From NCBI GenBank assembly GCA_902803255.1, contig CADCPG010000111.1, positions 1-7,608 of the forward strand: a stretch of 7,608 bases of DNA, in the 5' to 3' direction. The notes beneath the pieces are model-generated. The model was not told where the DNA came from and made no database searches. It worked only from the letters and a program-made list of their open reading frames with translations. Numbering within the stretch: position 1 is the stretch's first letter; each line of letters begins with the position of its first letter. The translations under genes were made by a program, and so were the position numbers. This DNA comes from an uncultured Ruminococcus sp. (lineage in GTDB: Bacteria > Bacillota > Clostridia > Oscillospirales > CAG-272). Below, one piece after another: positions 1 to 7,608 of the stretch.

Positions 1-2474
1 AAAACGAATCTCTGCAGTCGATAATGGAAAAGCTCAGAAAGAAGAAGGCCGCGCAGGAAGCCGCCGTGCAGGCGGCGGATACGGCAGCCGTGACGGCCGA
101 AGAGGCGTCGGAACAGCTGACAGACGCCGCCGCGCAGGCGGCGGATACTGTCGCGGTGACGGCCGAAGAGGCGTCGGAGCAGATGACAGACGCCGCCGCG
201 CAGGCGGCGGATACTGCCGCGGTGACGGCCGAAGAGGCGTCGGAGCAGCAGACAGACGCCGCCGCTCAGGCGGCGGATATCGCTGCCGGAACCGGGGACG
301 TGACCGGCCTCGACGGTACCGAAAAGAAAGACGACGATCTCTTCGCCGAACTGCTCCAGGGCATGCTCGACAGCACCGCGGATCAGAAAAACGGAGAAGA
401 TGCCCCGCAGGCCGCGCAGACGCCCGATACCGGAGACGGGTCCGACCCGTACGCCGGACTTGCCGCTCAGGCGGCAGACATCCTCCGTGAGGATGCCGGA
501 GAAGGCTCCGCGGCAGTTGAAAACGAAGCTTCAGGCACAGCCGGAGAGCAGAAGACGGAGAGCGGAGCGCCGGCCGAGTCCGACGACGACCTGCTTCTTG
601 CCGCGTTCGGCTATTCCGCGGCGGGCACGGCGGCCGTCTCTTCCGACGGCGGAAAGAGAAGCGGTTCGCTCCTGAAGAAACGTCCTGAGTCGGGAAGGGA
701 TGCCGCGAACCTCGACGGCGCCTTCGCGTACGACGGCAGGGAATACAAGTCAAGATCGCAGAAGGGCGATATCCTCTATTCCTACGACAGGGAAAAGAGA
801 CTGATGAACATCAGGCTCGCAGGGAGCCTGGTCTTCGCCGTACTGCTCCTCATATACGATATATTCGGATCGAAATTCGGCGGAGCGCTCAGCGCCGCGG
901 ACTACCCGGCGGTCAATATCATGATCTCGCTGCAGCTCCTGCTGATCTGCGCCGTCTTCTCGATCAAGGATATCGTCGACGGCATAAAGGGCATACTCCG
1001 CGCGGACCCCGTTCCGACGTCGCTCGCCGCGACCGTCTTCGTGTTCACCGTGCTCTATGACATACTGCTTGCCGTCGCGGCTCCGAAGGACGGATTCACA
1101 CTTTACAACTCGCCCGCGGCATTCTGCCTCTTTTCGTCGGTGCTCGCCGGCGCGGCCGAACTCTACCGTCAGGCCGAGAACTTCAAACGGATCTCCTCAT
1201 GGGACAGCGTCTGCACGCTCGAACACGTGGGCGGCGACGCCACGCGTGCTGCCGGTGACACTGCCGCCGCGTCCGACACCGGCGTATACCGTCTGACCCG
1301 CAGCAGGATCGCCTCAGGCTTCTTCAGACACACCAACAGGTCGGATCCCCGCTACCGCGTGCTGAATTACGTGATAGCTCCCGTCGTGGCGCTCGCGCTG
1401 ATCCTTATGATAATCACTCTCGCCGGCAGGAAGCACGGATTCTCCGGCGCACTCAACGTGTTCATGGTGGTGATCCAGTTCGCGATGCCCACCTTCGCGG
1501 TCGCGGCGGACCTCGTTCCGTTCCTCGCGCTGTGCTTCCGCAGGCTCGACCGCAGCACCGTGTTCCTCAACAGAAACGACCCTGCGGAGTATGACGCCGT
1601 GAAATCGGTCGTGCTCGACGAGACCGATATGTTCAGCGAAGGTTCGCTGAAGATCGGAAGAGTGCGCATGTGCTCTCCCGACGCCGACATCTACTCGGTG
1701 ATGACCGACACATCCGCGATCTGCTCAGAAGTCGGCGGTACGATCTCCACCGCTTTTCGGAGGATCTCCGATGAGGCCGACCGCGACGACAGCGCCGGGA
1801 AGAACGTAGTTATAGACAAAGTCACCGACGGCGGCATCGACGCATACGCCGGCGGACACCACTATATCATCGGCAGCATGCAGTTCCTCAGCGGCAACGG
1901 CATCGCGTGCCGCGGCTGCGACGACGGAAGCTATCTCTCGAGCACTCCCGGAGGAGTCGTTCTGCACATCGCGTCAGACGGCGTCGAAGCGGTGCGGCTC
2001 TACATGCAGTATCTGCCAGGCCAGTCCTTCGCCGAACTGATCGACAGTTTCTCCGACAGACAGATCAGAGTCGAACTCCACTGCATCGACCCGAATATCA
2101 ACGGTGAATTCGTCTCCGCGATGCTCGGCGGCAGCAAGGTCGAGGTGAAAGTCATAAGGGACGAGATCTCGGAAGGCGGCAGAGTGGCCGCAGGAGGAGA
2201 TGCCGCGGAGCGCGGGAGCGTCAGCGAAGGCCTTCTCGCGGACGGCGACGAGTGGATGTCTGTGATCGAGGCGGCCGGCGTATGCAGGACATACAAGGCC
2301 GCGACCAAGCTGAACTTCTACATACTCGCGGGATTTGCCGTGCTCGGCGTCCTGCTCGCGACCTTCCTCGGGATCTTCGGGGCGTCGATCGGAATGTCCG
2401 CCCTTTACATCCTGCTCTTCAGGGTGCTGGCTGCCGTTCCGTCGGTGCTCATAGCGAAGATGTATATCGCCTGA
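1..2474 (+). CDS. Large membrane protein, degenerate P1B-type ATPase-like (probable pseudo-ATPase), 5' end probably outside window
   Basis: The first in-window ATG is at 24 (816 residues, numbered from it). It has no Shine-Dalgarno site and the frame is open to base 3, so the gene probably begins upstream. Residues 13-88 are a 22-residue tandem repeat and 89-264 are acidic, Ala/Gly-rich linker. About eight hydrophobic segments follow: 265-281, 296-315, 333-352, 363-382, 446-468, 476-508, 763-785 and 791-814. This is the 4+2+2 plan of P1B metal ATPases. Segment six carries MPT (488-490) and P499, where P1B pumps have CPC and a downstream proline. VVLDETDMFSEG (529-540) sits where VVxDKTGTLTxG belongs. 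Residues 603-627 (GGIDAY, IIG, GNGI) resemble the nucleotide-binding domain, and 645-690 the second half of the P domain. A TGE actuator motif, a clear TGD and GDGxND are absent; only about 60 residues separate segments four and five. Transport is therefore unlikely. The homology is my reading of motif order, and the function is unknown. Confidence -1.
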   Translation, partial: NESLQSIMEKLRKKKAAQEAAVQAADTAAVTAEEASEQLTDAAAQAADTVAVTAEEASEQMTDAAAQAADTAAVTAEEASEQQTDAAAQAADIAAGTGDVTGLDGTEKKDDDLFAELLQGMLDSTADQKNGEDAPQAAQTPDTGDGSDPYAGLAAQAADILREDAGEGSAAVENEASGTAGEQKTESGAPAESDDDLLLAAFGYSAAGTAAVSSDGGKRSGSLLKKRPESGRDAANLDGAFAYDGREYKSRSQKGDILYSYDREKRLMNIRLAGSLVFAVLLLIYDIFGSKFGGALSAADYPAVNIMISLQLLLICAVFSIKDIVDGIKGILRADPVPTSLAATVFVFTVLYDILLAVAAPKDGFTLYNSPAAFCLFSSVLAGAAELYRQAENFKRISSWDSVCTLEHVGGDATRAAGDTAAASDTGVYRLTRSRIASGFFRHTNRSDPRYRVLNYVIAPVVALALILMIITLAGRKHGFSGALNVFMVVIQFAMPTFAVAADLVPFLALCFRRLDRSTVFLNRNDPAEYDAVKSVVLDETDMFSEGSLKIGRVRMCSPDADIYSVMTDTSAICSEVGGTISTAFRRISDEADRDDSAGKNVVIDKVTDGGIDAYAGGHHYIIGSMQFLSGNGIACRGCDDGSYLSSTPGGVVLHIASDGVEAVRLYMQYLPGQSFAELIDSFSDRQIRVELHCIDPNINGEFVSAMLGGSKVEVKVIRDEISEGGRVAAGGDAAERGSVSEGLLADGDEWMSVIEAAGVCRTYKAATKLNFYILAGFAVLGVLLATFLGIFGASIGMSALYILLFRVLAAVPSVLIAKMYIA
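60..287 (+). repeat. 66-bp in-frame tandem repeat, about 3.5 copies
   Basis: Copies lie at 60-125, 126-191 and 192-257, with a partial copy at 258-287. Each encodes 22 residues of the pattern AAxQAADTxAVTAEEASEQxTD. Copies 2 and 3 differ at 3 of 66 bases, and copies 1 and 2 at 7, so the expansion looks recent. From copy 2 on, each copy boundary carries the inverted repeat CGCCGCC-loop-GGCGGCG (for example 125-143), which could favour slippage. The six-residue core AAQAAD recurs once more farther on, near 463-480. Confidence -1.
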
Positions 2475-2503
2475 GCGGCGCGGATGCCCTCATATGATAA
2501 TAC

Positions 2504-2586
2504 GGTCCCGGCCCTGCGGCCGGCCGGAGGCGCGCCCGGTCTTTCCGGGAGGTCCGCCTCGTCAGGCTGATATCAGGGCCGGGACC
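2504..2586. other. Nested inverted repeat, possible terminator or structured RNA
   Basis: A perfect 13-bp arm at 2504-2516 (GGTCCCGGCCCTG) pairs with 2574-2586. Inside it, GAGGCG at 2527-2532 pairs with CGCCTC at 2555-2560, enclosing CCCGG (2535-2539) and CCGGG (2545-2549) around a TCTTT loop. It starts 30 bases after the stop codon of the ATPase-like gene, which suits transcription termination. However, the bases after the outer arm (TGTTTGACT) are only a weak U-tract, so a canonical intrinsic terminator is doubtful. The structure would be nearly as stable in either strand's RNA. Confidence -1.
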
Positions 2587-2678
2587 TGTTTGACTGCCTC
2601 CTCTCGCTCCGCTCCGCCTTCTCCCGTGCACGCTCCTGACGGAAAGAGGACGAAAGAGGAGATAAGCCGAGGCTGGAG

Positions 2679-2728
2679 CGGAAGCCGAGTACGGAAGCAG
2701 AGATCGGAAGCAGAGATCGGAAGCAGAG
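2679..2728. repeat. 13-bp tandem repeat, about four copies
   Basis: The unit CGGAAGCAGAGAT occurs at 2692-2704 and 2705-2717, with a partial copy at 2718-2728. A diverged copy (CGGAAGCCGAGTA) precedes it at 2679-2691. The repeats lie inside the purine-rich leader of the radical SAM gene, 80-129 bases before its start. They probably arose by slippage; no regulatory role can be read from the sequence. Confidence -1.
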
Positions 2729-2807
2729 TGCGGGAAAGCGAAGAGAGAGACTGTGACCGGAGAGCCGGGACACGAGAAGATGCTAAAGAGAAAGAGAGGC
2801 GGGAAAG

Positions 2808-4639
<1,832 letters not shown>

Positions 4640-4661
<22 letters not shown>

Positions 4662-5368
4662 TAAATGAACACGACGGCGAATACCCGTCTCTGCCCGAGC
4701 CGCGCACAGTGCGGCTGCGCTTCGAGAAAACGGGCAGCCTGCAGTTCATCTCGCACCTCGACCTGCAGCGCAGCGCCGCACGCATCCTCACGAGGGCGGG
4801 GATCCCGCTGTGGTATACGAAGGGATTCAATCCGCACCCGAAGCTCGTCTTCGCTATGCCGCTGCCGATCGGCTGCGAGAGCGTGTGCGAGCTCGCCGAC
4901 GTCCGTATCGACCGCGACATGGACTGCGGCAGGATACTCGACGGACTTCACCGCGGCAGTTCGGGAGGTCTCCGGTTCACCGAATGCTACATCCCGGAGA
5001 GGCCCTTCCGCGACATCGCCTGGGCGCGCTACGGGATAAGGATCGCCCCGGGAGAGCTCATGAGTCCCGCCGGATTTGCCGAAAAAGCGGCGGCGGTGAT
5101 GTCGGAGAAGCCCCTCACGGTGATAAAGCACGGCAAGTCGGGAGACCGGCTCACCGACATATCGGGGATGATGAAGGATATTAAGATATCCTGCGAGGGC
5201 GAAGAGACCCTGATAGATCTTTTTATGTCGGCGACCGAGGGCAGCACGCTGAGCCCGGCCCATCTGCTCGGCGCGCTGACGTCAAGGCTCGGAGTTCCGG
5301 GACCCGATACAGGCTATTCGGCCATGAGGGTCTGCATGACCGACGCGGAAGGCATTATTTTCAGATAA
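4640..5368 (+). CDS. TIGR03936/DUF2344 radical SAM-linked protein
   Basis: A 242-residue soluble protein of the family almost always found beside, or fused to, the radical SAM protein encoded just upstream. Diagnostic motifs are FEKTGSLQFISHLDLQR at 28-44, RAGIPLWYTKGFNPHPKL at 52-69 and the following PLPIGCES (74-81). Near the C-terminus is EGSTLSPAHLLGAL, also typical. Its role is unknown; co-occurrence suggests it supplies substrate or partner function to the radical SAM enzyme. The start at 4640 has GGAGG at 4625-4629 with 10 bases of spacing, placed inside the upstream gene. The 22-base overlap suggests coupled translation and balanced amounts. A second ATG at 4658 has a poorer ribosome site. 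Family assignment is confident; function is not. Confidence -1.
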
Positions 5369-5370
5369 CG

Positions 5371-5386
5371 GGAGTGAAATGATTTG
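5371..5386 (+). promoter_or_regulatory. Ribosome binding site setting a TTG start
   Basis: GGAG at 5371-5374 lies 9 bases before TTG at 5384, the only start that gives the full GreA frame. A nearer ATG at 5379 is out of frame, only 4 bases from GGAG, and stops after six codons at 5397-5399. The TTG start is therefore preferred. The upstream stop codon is only 15 bases away. Confidence -1.
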
Positions 5387-5893
5387 TACGACGAACTGAC
5401 AAAGGTCGATATCGACCAGATGAAAAAGGAACTCGACGAGCGGCGGATCAGGGCTGCCGAGCTTCGCGAGGAGGTCCAGAGGACGAGGGAGTACGGCGAC
5501 CTCTCAGAAAACGCCGAATACAAGTGCGCGAAGCAGGCATTCAACGCCAACCGCAGCCGCATACGCTATCTCGAGAACATGATAAAGACAGCCGTGGTCA
5601 TCGAGGCGAAGTCGGTGGATGGACTGGTGAACCTGTTCGACAGGGTCACCGTCCGCTATCCCGACGACGGAGACGACGGCGAGACCGAGACGGTGAGGAT
5701 CGTCACGACTCTGCGGAACGACGTCTTCACCAACAACATCTCGAAGGAGTCACCCTTCGGCAAGGCGCTGCTCGGGCACGCCGCCGGTGAGACGGTGACC
5801 GTCGAGGTGCCGGGAAGGCAGTCGTACCTGGTTGAGATCGTCTCGATAGAGAAGGGCGAGGACGACCCTTCGATCCCGATCTCGTCATACTGA
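5384..5893 (+). CDS. greA: GreA/GreB-family transcript cleavage factor
   Basis: A 169-residue protein, close to the usual GreA length of about 158. Residues 5-75 form the expected antiparallel coiled coil, with the tip sequence GDLSENAEY at 38-46. Its acidic D39 and E42 correspond to the pair that coordinates the catalytic Mg2+ in the RNA polymerase secondary channel. The C-terminal FKBP-like domain has the signature SKESPFGKALLGHAAGET and then VEVPG. The protein rescues backtracked polymerase by stimulating cleavage of the nascent RNA 3' end. The insert YPDDGDDGETETVR is more acidic than in typical GreA, and the IVG motif reads IVTTLRND, so this could be a GreA paralogue rather than the housekeeping copy. 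It starts at TTG, 15 bases after the DUF2344 gene, and is probably in the same operon. Confidence -1.
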   Translation: MYDELTKVDIDQMKKELDERRIRAAELREEVQRTREYGDLSENAEYKCAKQAFNANRSRIRYLENMIKTAVVIEAKSVDGLVNLFDRVTVRYPDDGDDGETETVRIVTTLRNDVFTNNISKESPFGKALLGHAAGETVTVEVPGRQSYLVEIVSIEKGEDDPSIPISSY

Positions 5894-5943
5894 GGAGACC
5901 GGACGGCAACCGCGAACGAAAAAAGAAAGAGTGTGAAATCGCC

Positions 5944-7134
5944 ATGGGAAAGGTGAAACTCGGCATCGACCGTATAGACGAGCCGGAAATCCGGCGTCTG
6001 CTCGACGGAAAAAAGATAGGCGTCGTATCGGCGGCCTCCGGCATATCGTCGGACTACCGCTTCCCGATCGACATTCTGAACGAAAAGTTCGACGTGAAGG
6101 CGATCTTCGCGCCCGAGCACGGGCCGAGGGGAGTCCTGGGACCAGGCGAGAAGGTGCAGGGAGGAGTTGACAGGCAGACCGGACTGCCGGTATACAGTCT
6201 CTACAGCGAGGTGACGTCGCGCGGCGGCAAAAATGAGGACAGCGGGTACTCTCCGGCCGGCGACGCGCTCTCGGGCATCGACCTCATGCTCTTCGACATG
6301 CAGGATGTCGGCTCAAGGTATTTCACGTATGCGTCGTCGCTCTTCTTCCTCATGAAGACCTGCGGAGAGCTGGGACTGCCGGTGGCCGTCACAGACCGCC
6401 CGAATCCGCTCGGAGGGGCTGTCGAGGGAAATATACTCGACCCCGCCTATTCGTCGTTCATAGGGCTCACCAGCGTCCCCGTGAGGCACGGCATGACGAT
6501 AGGCGAACTCGCGCGCTTCTACAACGGCGAGTACGGCCTGGGGTGCGACCTGACCGTCGTGCCGATGAGCGGCTGGAACGCAGGCATGTACTGGGAGGAG
6601 ACGGGGCTGCCCTTCGTGCGGCCGTCGCCCAATCTGCCCACGCTCGAGAGTGTCTACGTCTACAACGGCACCTGCCTGCTCGAGGGTACGAATGTCTCGG
6701 TGGGGCGCGGGACGACATGTCCGTTCACCATGATCGGAGCCGAATACATCGATCCGTTTGAGTTCTCCGACGCTCTGAACGCCGACGGGAGCCTCGCCGG
6801 AGTGAGGTTTTCGCCCGCCTTCTTCGAGGCGTATTTCTCAAAGCTGACGGGGAGGAGCCTGTACGGCGTCACGCTCCATGTCACCGACAAGCGGGCTCTG
6901 CGGCCGGTGCGGCTCGGAGTGACGCTGATACGCACTCTCGAGAAGCTCTATCCCGGGGAGTTTAAGTACGAGGCGCCGAAGGATCCCGCGAACCGCTGGC
7001 ACATCGACCTCGCCGCCGGCGGCAGCGAGCTGCGCACGAGCGGCCTTCCTGCCGGCGAGCTGTGCCGCAGGTGGGACGCGCAGGCGGAGGAGTTCGCGAG
7101 AAAAAACAAAAAGTATTTCCTGTACGAAAGATAA
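5944..7134 (+). CDS. namZ: DUF1343 / NamZ-like exo-beta-N-acetylmuramidase (GH171)
   Basis: A 396-residue protein covering the whole DUF1343 family. Motifs in order are GKKIGVVSAASG (22-33), FAPEHG (55-60, with E58), TGLPVYSLY, FDMQDVGSRY (117-126), DRPNPLGG (151-158), RHGMTIGELA (181-190), SPNLPT (228-233) and EGTNVSVGRGTT (247-258). Characterised relatives (Bacillus subtilis NamZ/YbbC) release N-acetylmuramic acid from the non-reducing ends of peptidoglycan fragments. E58 and the other invariant acidic residues are candidates for catalysis. Those relatives are exported, but this N-terminus (MGKVKLGIDRIDEP) has no signal peptide. The in-frame codons before the ATG (5893-5943) encode mainly charged residues, so a miscalled start does not hide one. 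A cytoplasmic recycling role is inferred. The ribosome site is weak (AAAGAAAGAG at 5923-5932). It lies 50 bases after greA and ends just before a strong terminator. Confidence -1.
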   Translation: MGKVKLGIDRIDEPEIRRLLDGKKIGVVSAASGISSDYRFPIDILNEKFDVKAIFAPEHGPRGVLGPGEKVQGGVDRQTGLPVYSLYSEVTSRGGKNEDSGYSPAGDALSGIDLMLFDMQDVGSRYFTYASSLFFLMKTCGELGLPVAVTDRPNPLGGAVEGNILDPAYSSFIGLTSVPVRHGMTIGELARFYNGEYGLGCDLTVVPMSGWNAGMYWEETGLPFVRPSPNLPTLESVYVYNGTCLLEGTNVSVGRGTTCPFTMIGAEYIDPFEFSDALNADGSLAGVRFSPAFFEAYFSKLTGRSLYGVTLHVTDKRALRPVRLGVTLIRTLEKLYPGEFKYEAPKDPANRWHIDLAAGGSELRTSGLPAGELCRRWDAQAEEFARKNKKYFLYER

Positions 7135-7153
7135 AGCAGCAGAGGACCGAGGA

Positions 7154-7199
7154 CGAAAAAGCTCCCGTCCGGCGGTATGCCGGAACGGGAGCTTTTTCG
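7154..7199 (+). terminator. Strong intrinsic terminator, probably bidirectional
   Basis: A 15-bp perfect stem (7154-7168 with 7185-7199) is extended by CCGGC/GCCGG (7169-7173 with 7179-7183). A single bulged A lies at 7184 and the loop is GGTAT. The outer stem carries A5 on the left and T5 on the right (7193-7197), so it can end transcription from either side. It lies 20 bases after the NamZ-like stop codon and closes the gene run that begins at 2808. Confidence -1.
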
Positions 7200-7293
7200 G
7201 TGCGCTCGGCATGCGCGATTACTTGGCGGTGAAAGTCCTGTTGGCTACTCGACTGGGAGGTCGGTCACTCAACTAATGGGTGACCTCCTACCC
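7200..7293 (+). mobile_element. Possible remnant of a group II intron 5' end
   Basis: The sequence opens with GTGCGCTCGGCATGCGCG, in which TGCGC and GCGCG can pair. About 15 bases later comes GGTGAAAGTCC (7228-7238). That order resembles the 5' boundary and domain I of many bacterial group II introns as I remember them. It begins immediately after the T-run of the intrinsic terminator, a position some group II intron classes favour. No reverse transcriptase and no domain V are present before the next promoter, so it would be a truncated relic. It could instead be a small RNA. The assignment is from memory of the motifs only. Confidence -1.
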
Positions 7294-7301
7294 GATTTTT
7301 T
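7254..7301 (+). terminator. Candidate second hairpin with T-tract
   Basis: GGAGGTC at 7256-7262 pairs with GACCTCC at 7282-7288, extendable by a G-U and a T-A pair to 7254 and 7290. Six T residues follow at 7296-7301 after a 5-base spacer. An alternative, mutually exclusive stem is GGTCAC (7263-7268) with GTGACC (7280-7285). The long loop and the spacer make it weaker than the terminator at 7154. It could end a transcript arising in 7200-7253 or simply insulate the downstream promoter. Confidence -1.
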
Positions 7302-7312
7302 GAAAAATATAC

Positions 7313-7341
7313 GTGCAATTGCCAGAAAAAAATGATATAAT
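7313..7341 (+). promoter_or_regulatory. Extended -10 sigma-A-type promoter
   Basis: A perfect TATAAT at 7336-7341 is preceded by TGA, giving the extended -10 form TGnTATAAT (7333-7341). The best-spaced -35 candidate is GTGCAA at 7313-7318, 17 bases upstream, which is weak; an extended -10 can compensate for that. The predicted start near 7348 would leave a leader of about 28 bases before the ATG at 7376. Confidence -1.
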
Positions 7342-7375
7342 AATAGATGTTAACAAATAGGAGAAGCCACAAAAA

Positions 7376-7540
7376 ATGGAATCGAATCTGGAAAACTATT
7401 ATCCGAATATTGATCAGAACTTCGAAGACGAGCAGATAGCTGAGGATTCAAAAGAGAAAGAGTCTGTAAACTTACAGTATTATGAAAACAAGCTCGAGAT
7501 AGTCACGCTGACAATATCGGAAAGGAGCACTTCCCAATGA
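7376..7540 (+). CDS. Small acidic protein, 54 residues, unknown function
   Basis: The frame starts at ATG 7376 and stops at TGA 7538-7540. AGGAG at 7359-7363 lies 12 bases upstream, slightly far but usable, and the promoter at 7333-7341 is directly in front. The peptide has 13 Asp/Glu against 4 Lys/Arg (net about -9), many Asn, Gln and Tyr, and no cysteine, membrane segment or signal peptide. I do not recognise a family. The local DNA is about 33% GC, far below the genes upstream. The stop overlaps the next start as ATGA, which implies translational coupling to the membrane or secreted protein downstream. A cytoplasmic regulator or partner of that protein is a guess. A coding role rests on promoter, ribosome site and overlap rather than homology. 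Confidence -1.
   Translation: MESNLENYYPNIDQNFEDEQIAEDSKEKESVNLQYYENKLEIVTLTISERSTSQ
7523..7527 (+). promoter_or_regulatory. Strong ribosome binding site for the last gene
   Basis: AGGAG at 7523-7527 lies 9 bases before the ATG at 7537, inside the final codons of the 54-residue ORF. It identifies the true start of the gene that runs off the window and supports its independent, efficient initiation. Confidence -1.
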
Positions 7541-7608
7541 AAAAATGGCTGACCCCGATCGCGCTGCTGGTGCTTTCGGCAGTTTTGCTTGTATCGGTTT
7601 ATGTCATC
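7537..7608 (+). CDS. N-terminus of a secreted or membrane-anchored protein (3' truncated by window)
   Basis: Only 24 codons are visible. They read MKKWLTPIALLVLSAVLLVSVYVI: two lysines followed by about 19 hydrophobic residues, the pattern of a Sec signal peptide or an N-terminal signal anchor. No lipobox cysteine and no cleavage site are visible before the window ends. The gene overlaps the 54-residue ORF by 4 bases (ATGA) and has its own good ribosome site. Local GC is about 49%, between the AT-rich small ORF and the GC-rich upstream genes. The family cannot be determined from this fragment. Confidence -1.
   Translation, partial: MKKWLTPIALLVLSAVLLVSVYVI

Larger units (their letters stand above)
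2475..2807. other. 333-base intergenic region with no convincing gene
   Basis: It holds three zones. Positions 2504-2586 are a nested GC-rich inverted repeat. Positions 2587-2640 are pyrimidine-rich. Positions 2641-2807 are 80% purine on the + strand (133 of 167 by hand count) and contain 13-bp tandem repeats. TCCGCTCC at 2608-2615 can pair with GGAGCGGA at 2675-2682, so the pyrimidine and purine zones may fold on each other. A + strand open frame across 2494-2811 would encode an Arg/Glu/Ser-rich low-complexity peptide with no visible ribosome binding site and was not called. No clear promoter was recognised. Confidence -1.

Noticed and set aside
34..753. A 239-residue reverse-strand frame opposite the repeat region
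   Set aside because: Arg/Pro-rich product typical of the antisense of GC-rich Ala codons; the sense frame has a coherent membrane protein.
2492..2501. TATGATAAT-like -10 element just after the ATPase-like gene
   Set aside because: No -35 element at a usable distance, and it would transcribe straight into the inverted repeat.
2679..2728. Short repeats considered as a CRISPR array
   Set aside because: The 13-bp units are directly adjacent with no spacers.
7319..7324. TTGCCA as the -35 box of the promoter at 7336
   Set aside because: Only 11 bases separate it from TATAAT, too short for sigma-A; the extended -10 explains the promoter better.

Overview
The window looks like chromosomal DNA from a high-GC member of the Clostridia (Firmicutes), probably an uncultured gut-type lineage. 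This rests on the radical SAM/DUF2344 gene pair, the GreA and DUF1343 (NamZ) families, strong Shine-Dalgarno sites, a TTG start and heavy AGG/AGA arginine use. No RNA gene in the window fixes the taxon. Everything convincing is on the + strand.

Layout. Positions 1-2474 hold one large membrane protein gene that is probably open at the window's 5' edge. It has an alanine-rich, tandemly repeated N-terminus followed by the full topology and domain order of a P1B-type (heavy-metal) ATPase, but nearly every catalytic motif is eroded. It looks like a pseudo-ATPase and is the most unusual item here. Positions 2475-2807 are a 333-base gap with a nested GC-rich inverted repeat, a pyrimidine-rich tract and then an 80% purine leader with 13-bp tandem repeats. 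Positions 2808-7134 form a compact run of four genes: a TIGR03960-type radical SAM protein, its overlapping DUF2344/TIGR03936 partner, a GreA-family transcript cleavage factor starting at TTG, and a DUF1343/NamZ-like exo-N-acetylmuramidase without a signal peptide. The run closes at a textbook intrinsic terminator (7154-7199).

Right after that terminator (7200-7293) is a short stretch that resembles the 5' end of a bacterial group II intron, with no reverse transcriptase or domain V in view. Base composition then drops to about 33% GC over 7321-7500. There an extended -10 promoter drives a small acidic 54-residue ORF, which overlaps by ATGA the start of a secreted or membrane-anchored protein that runs off the window.

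How the genes relate. The radical SAM and DUF2344 genes are a conserved partner pair of unknown reaction and are probably translationally coupled. In many Firmicutes they sit beside RNase G and the L21/L27 ribosomal protein genes (from memory), but here greA and a cell-wall recycling enzyme follow. The genes after 7300 form a separate transcription unit with different composition.
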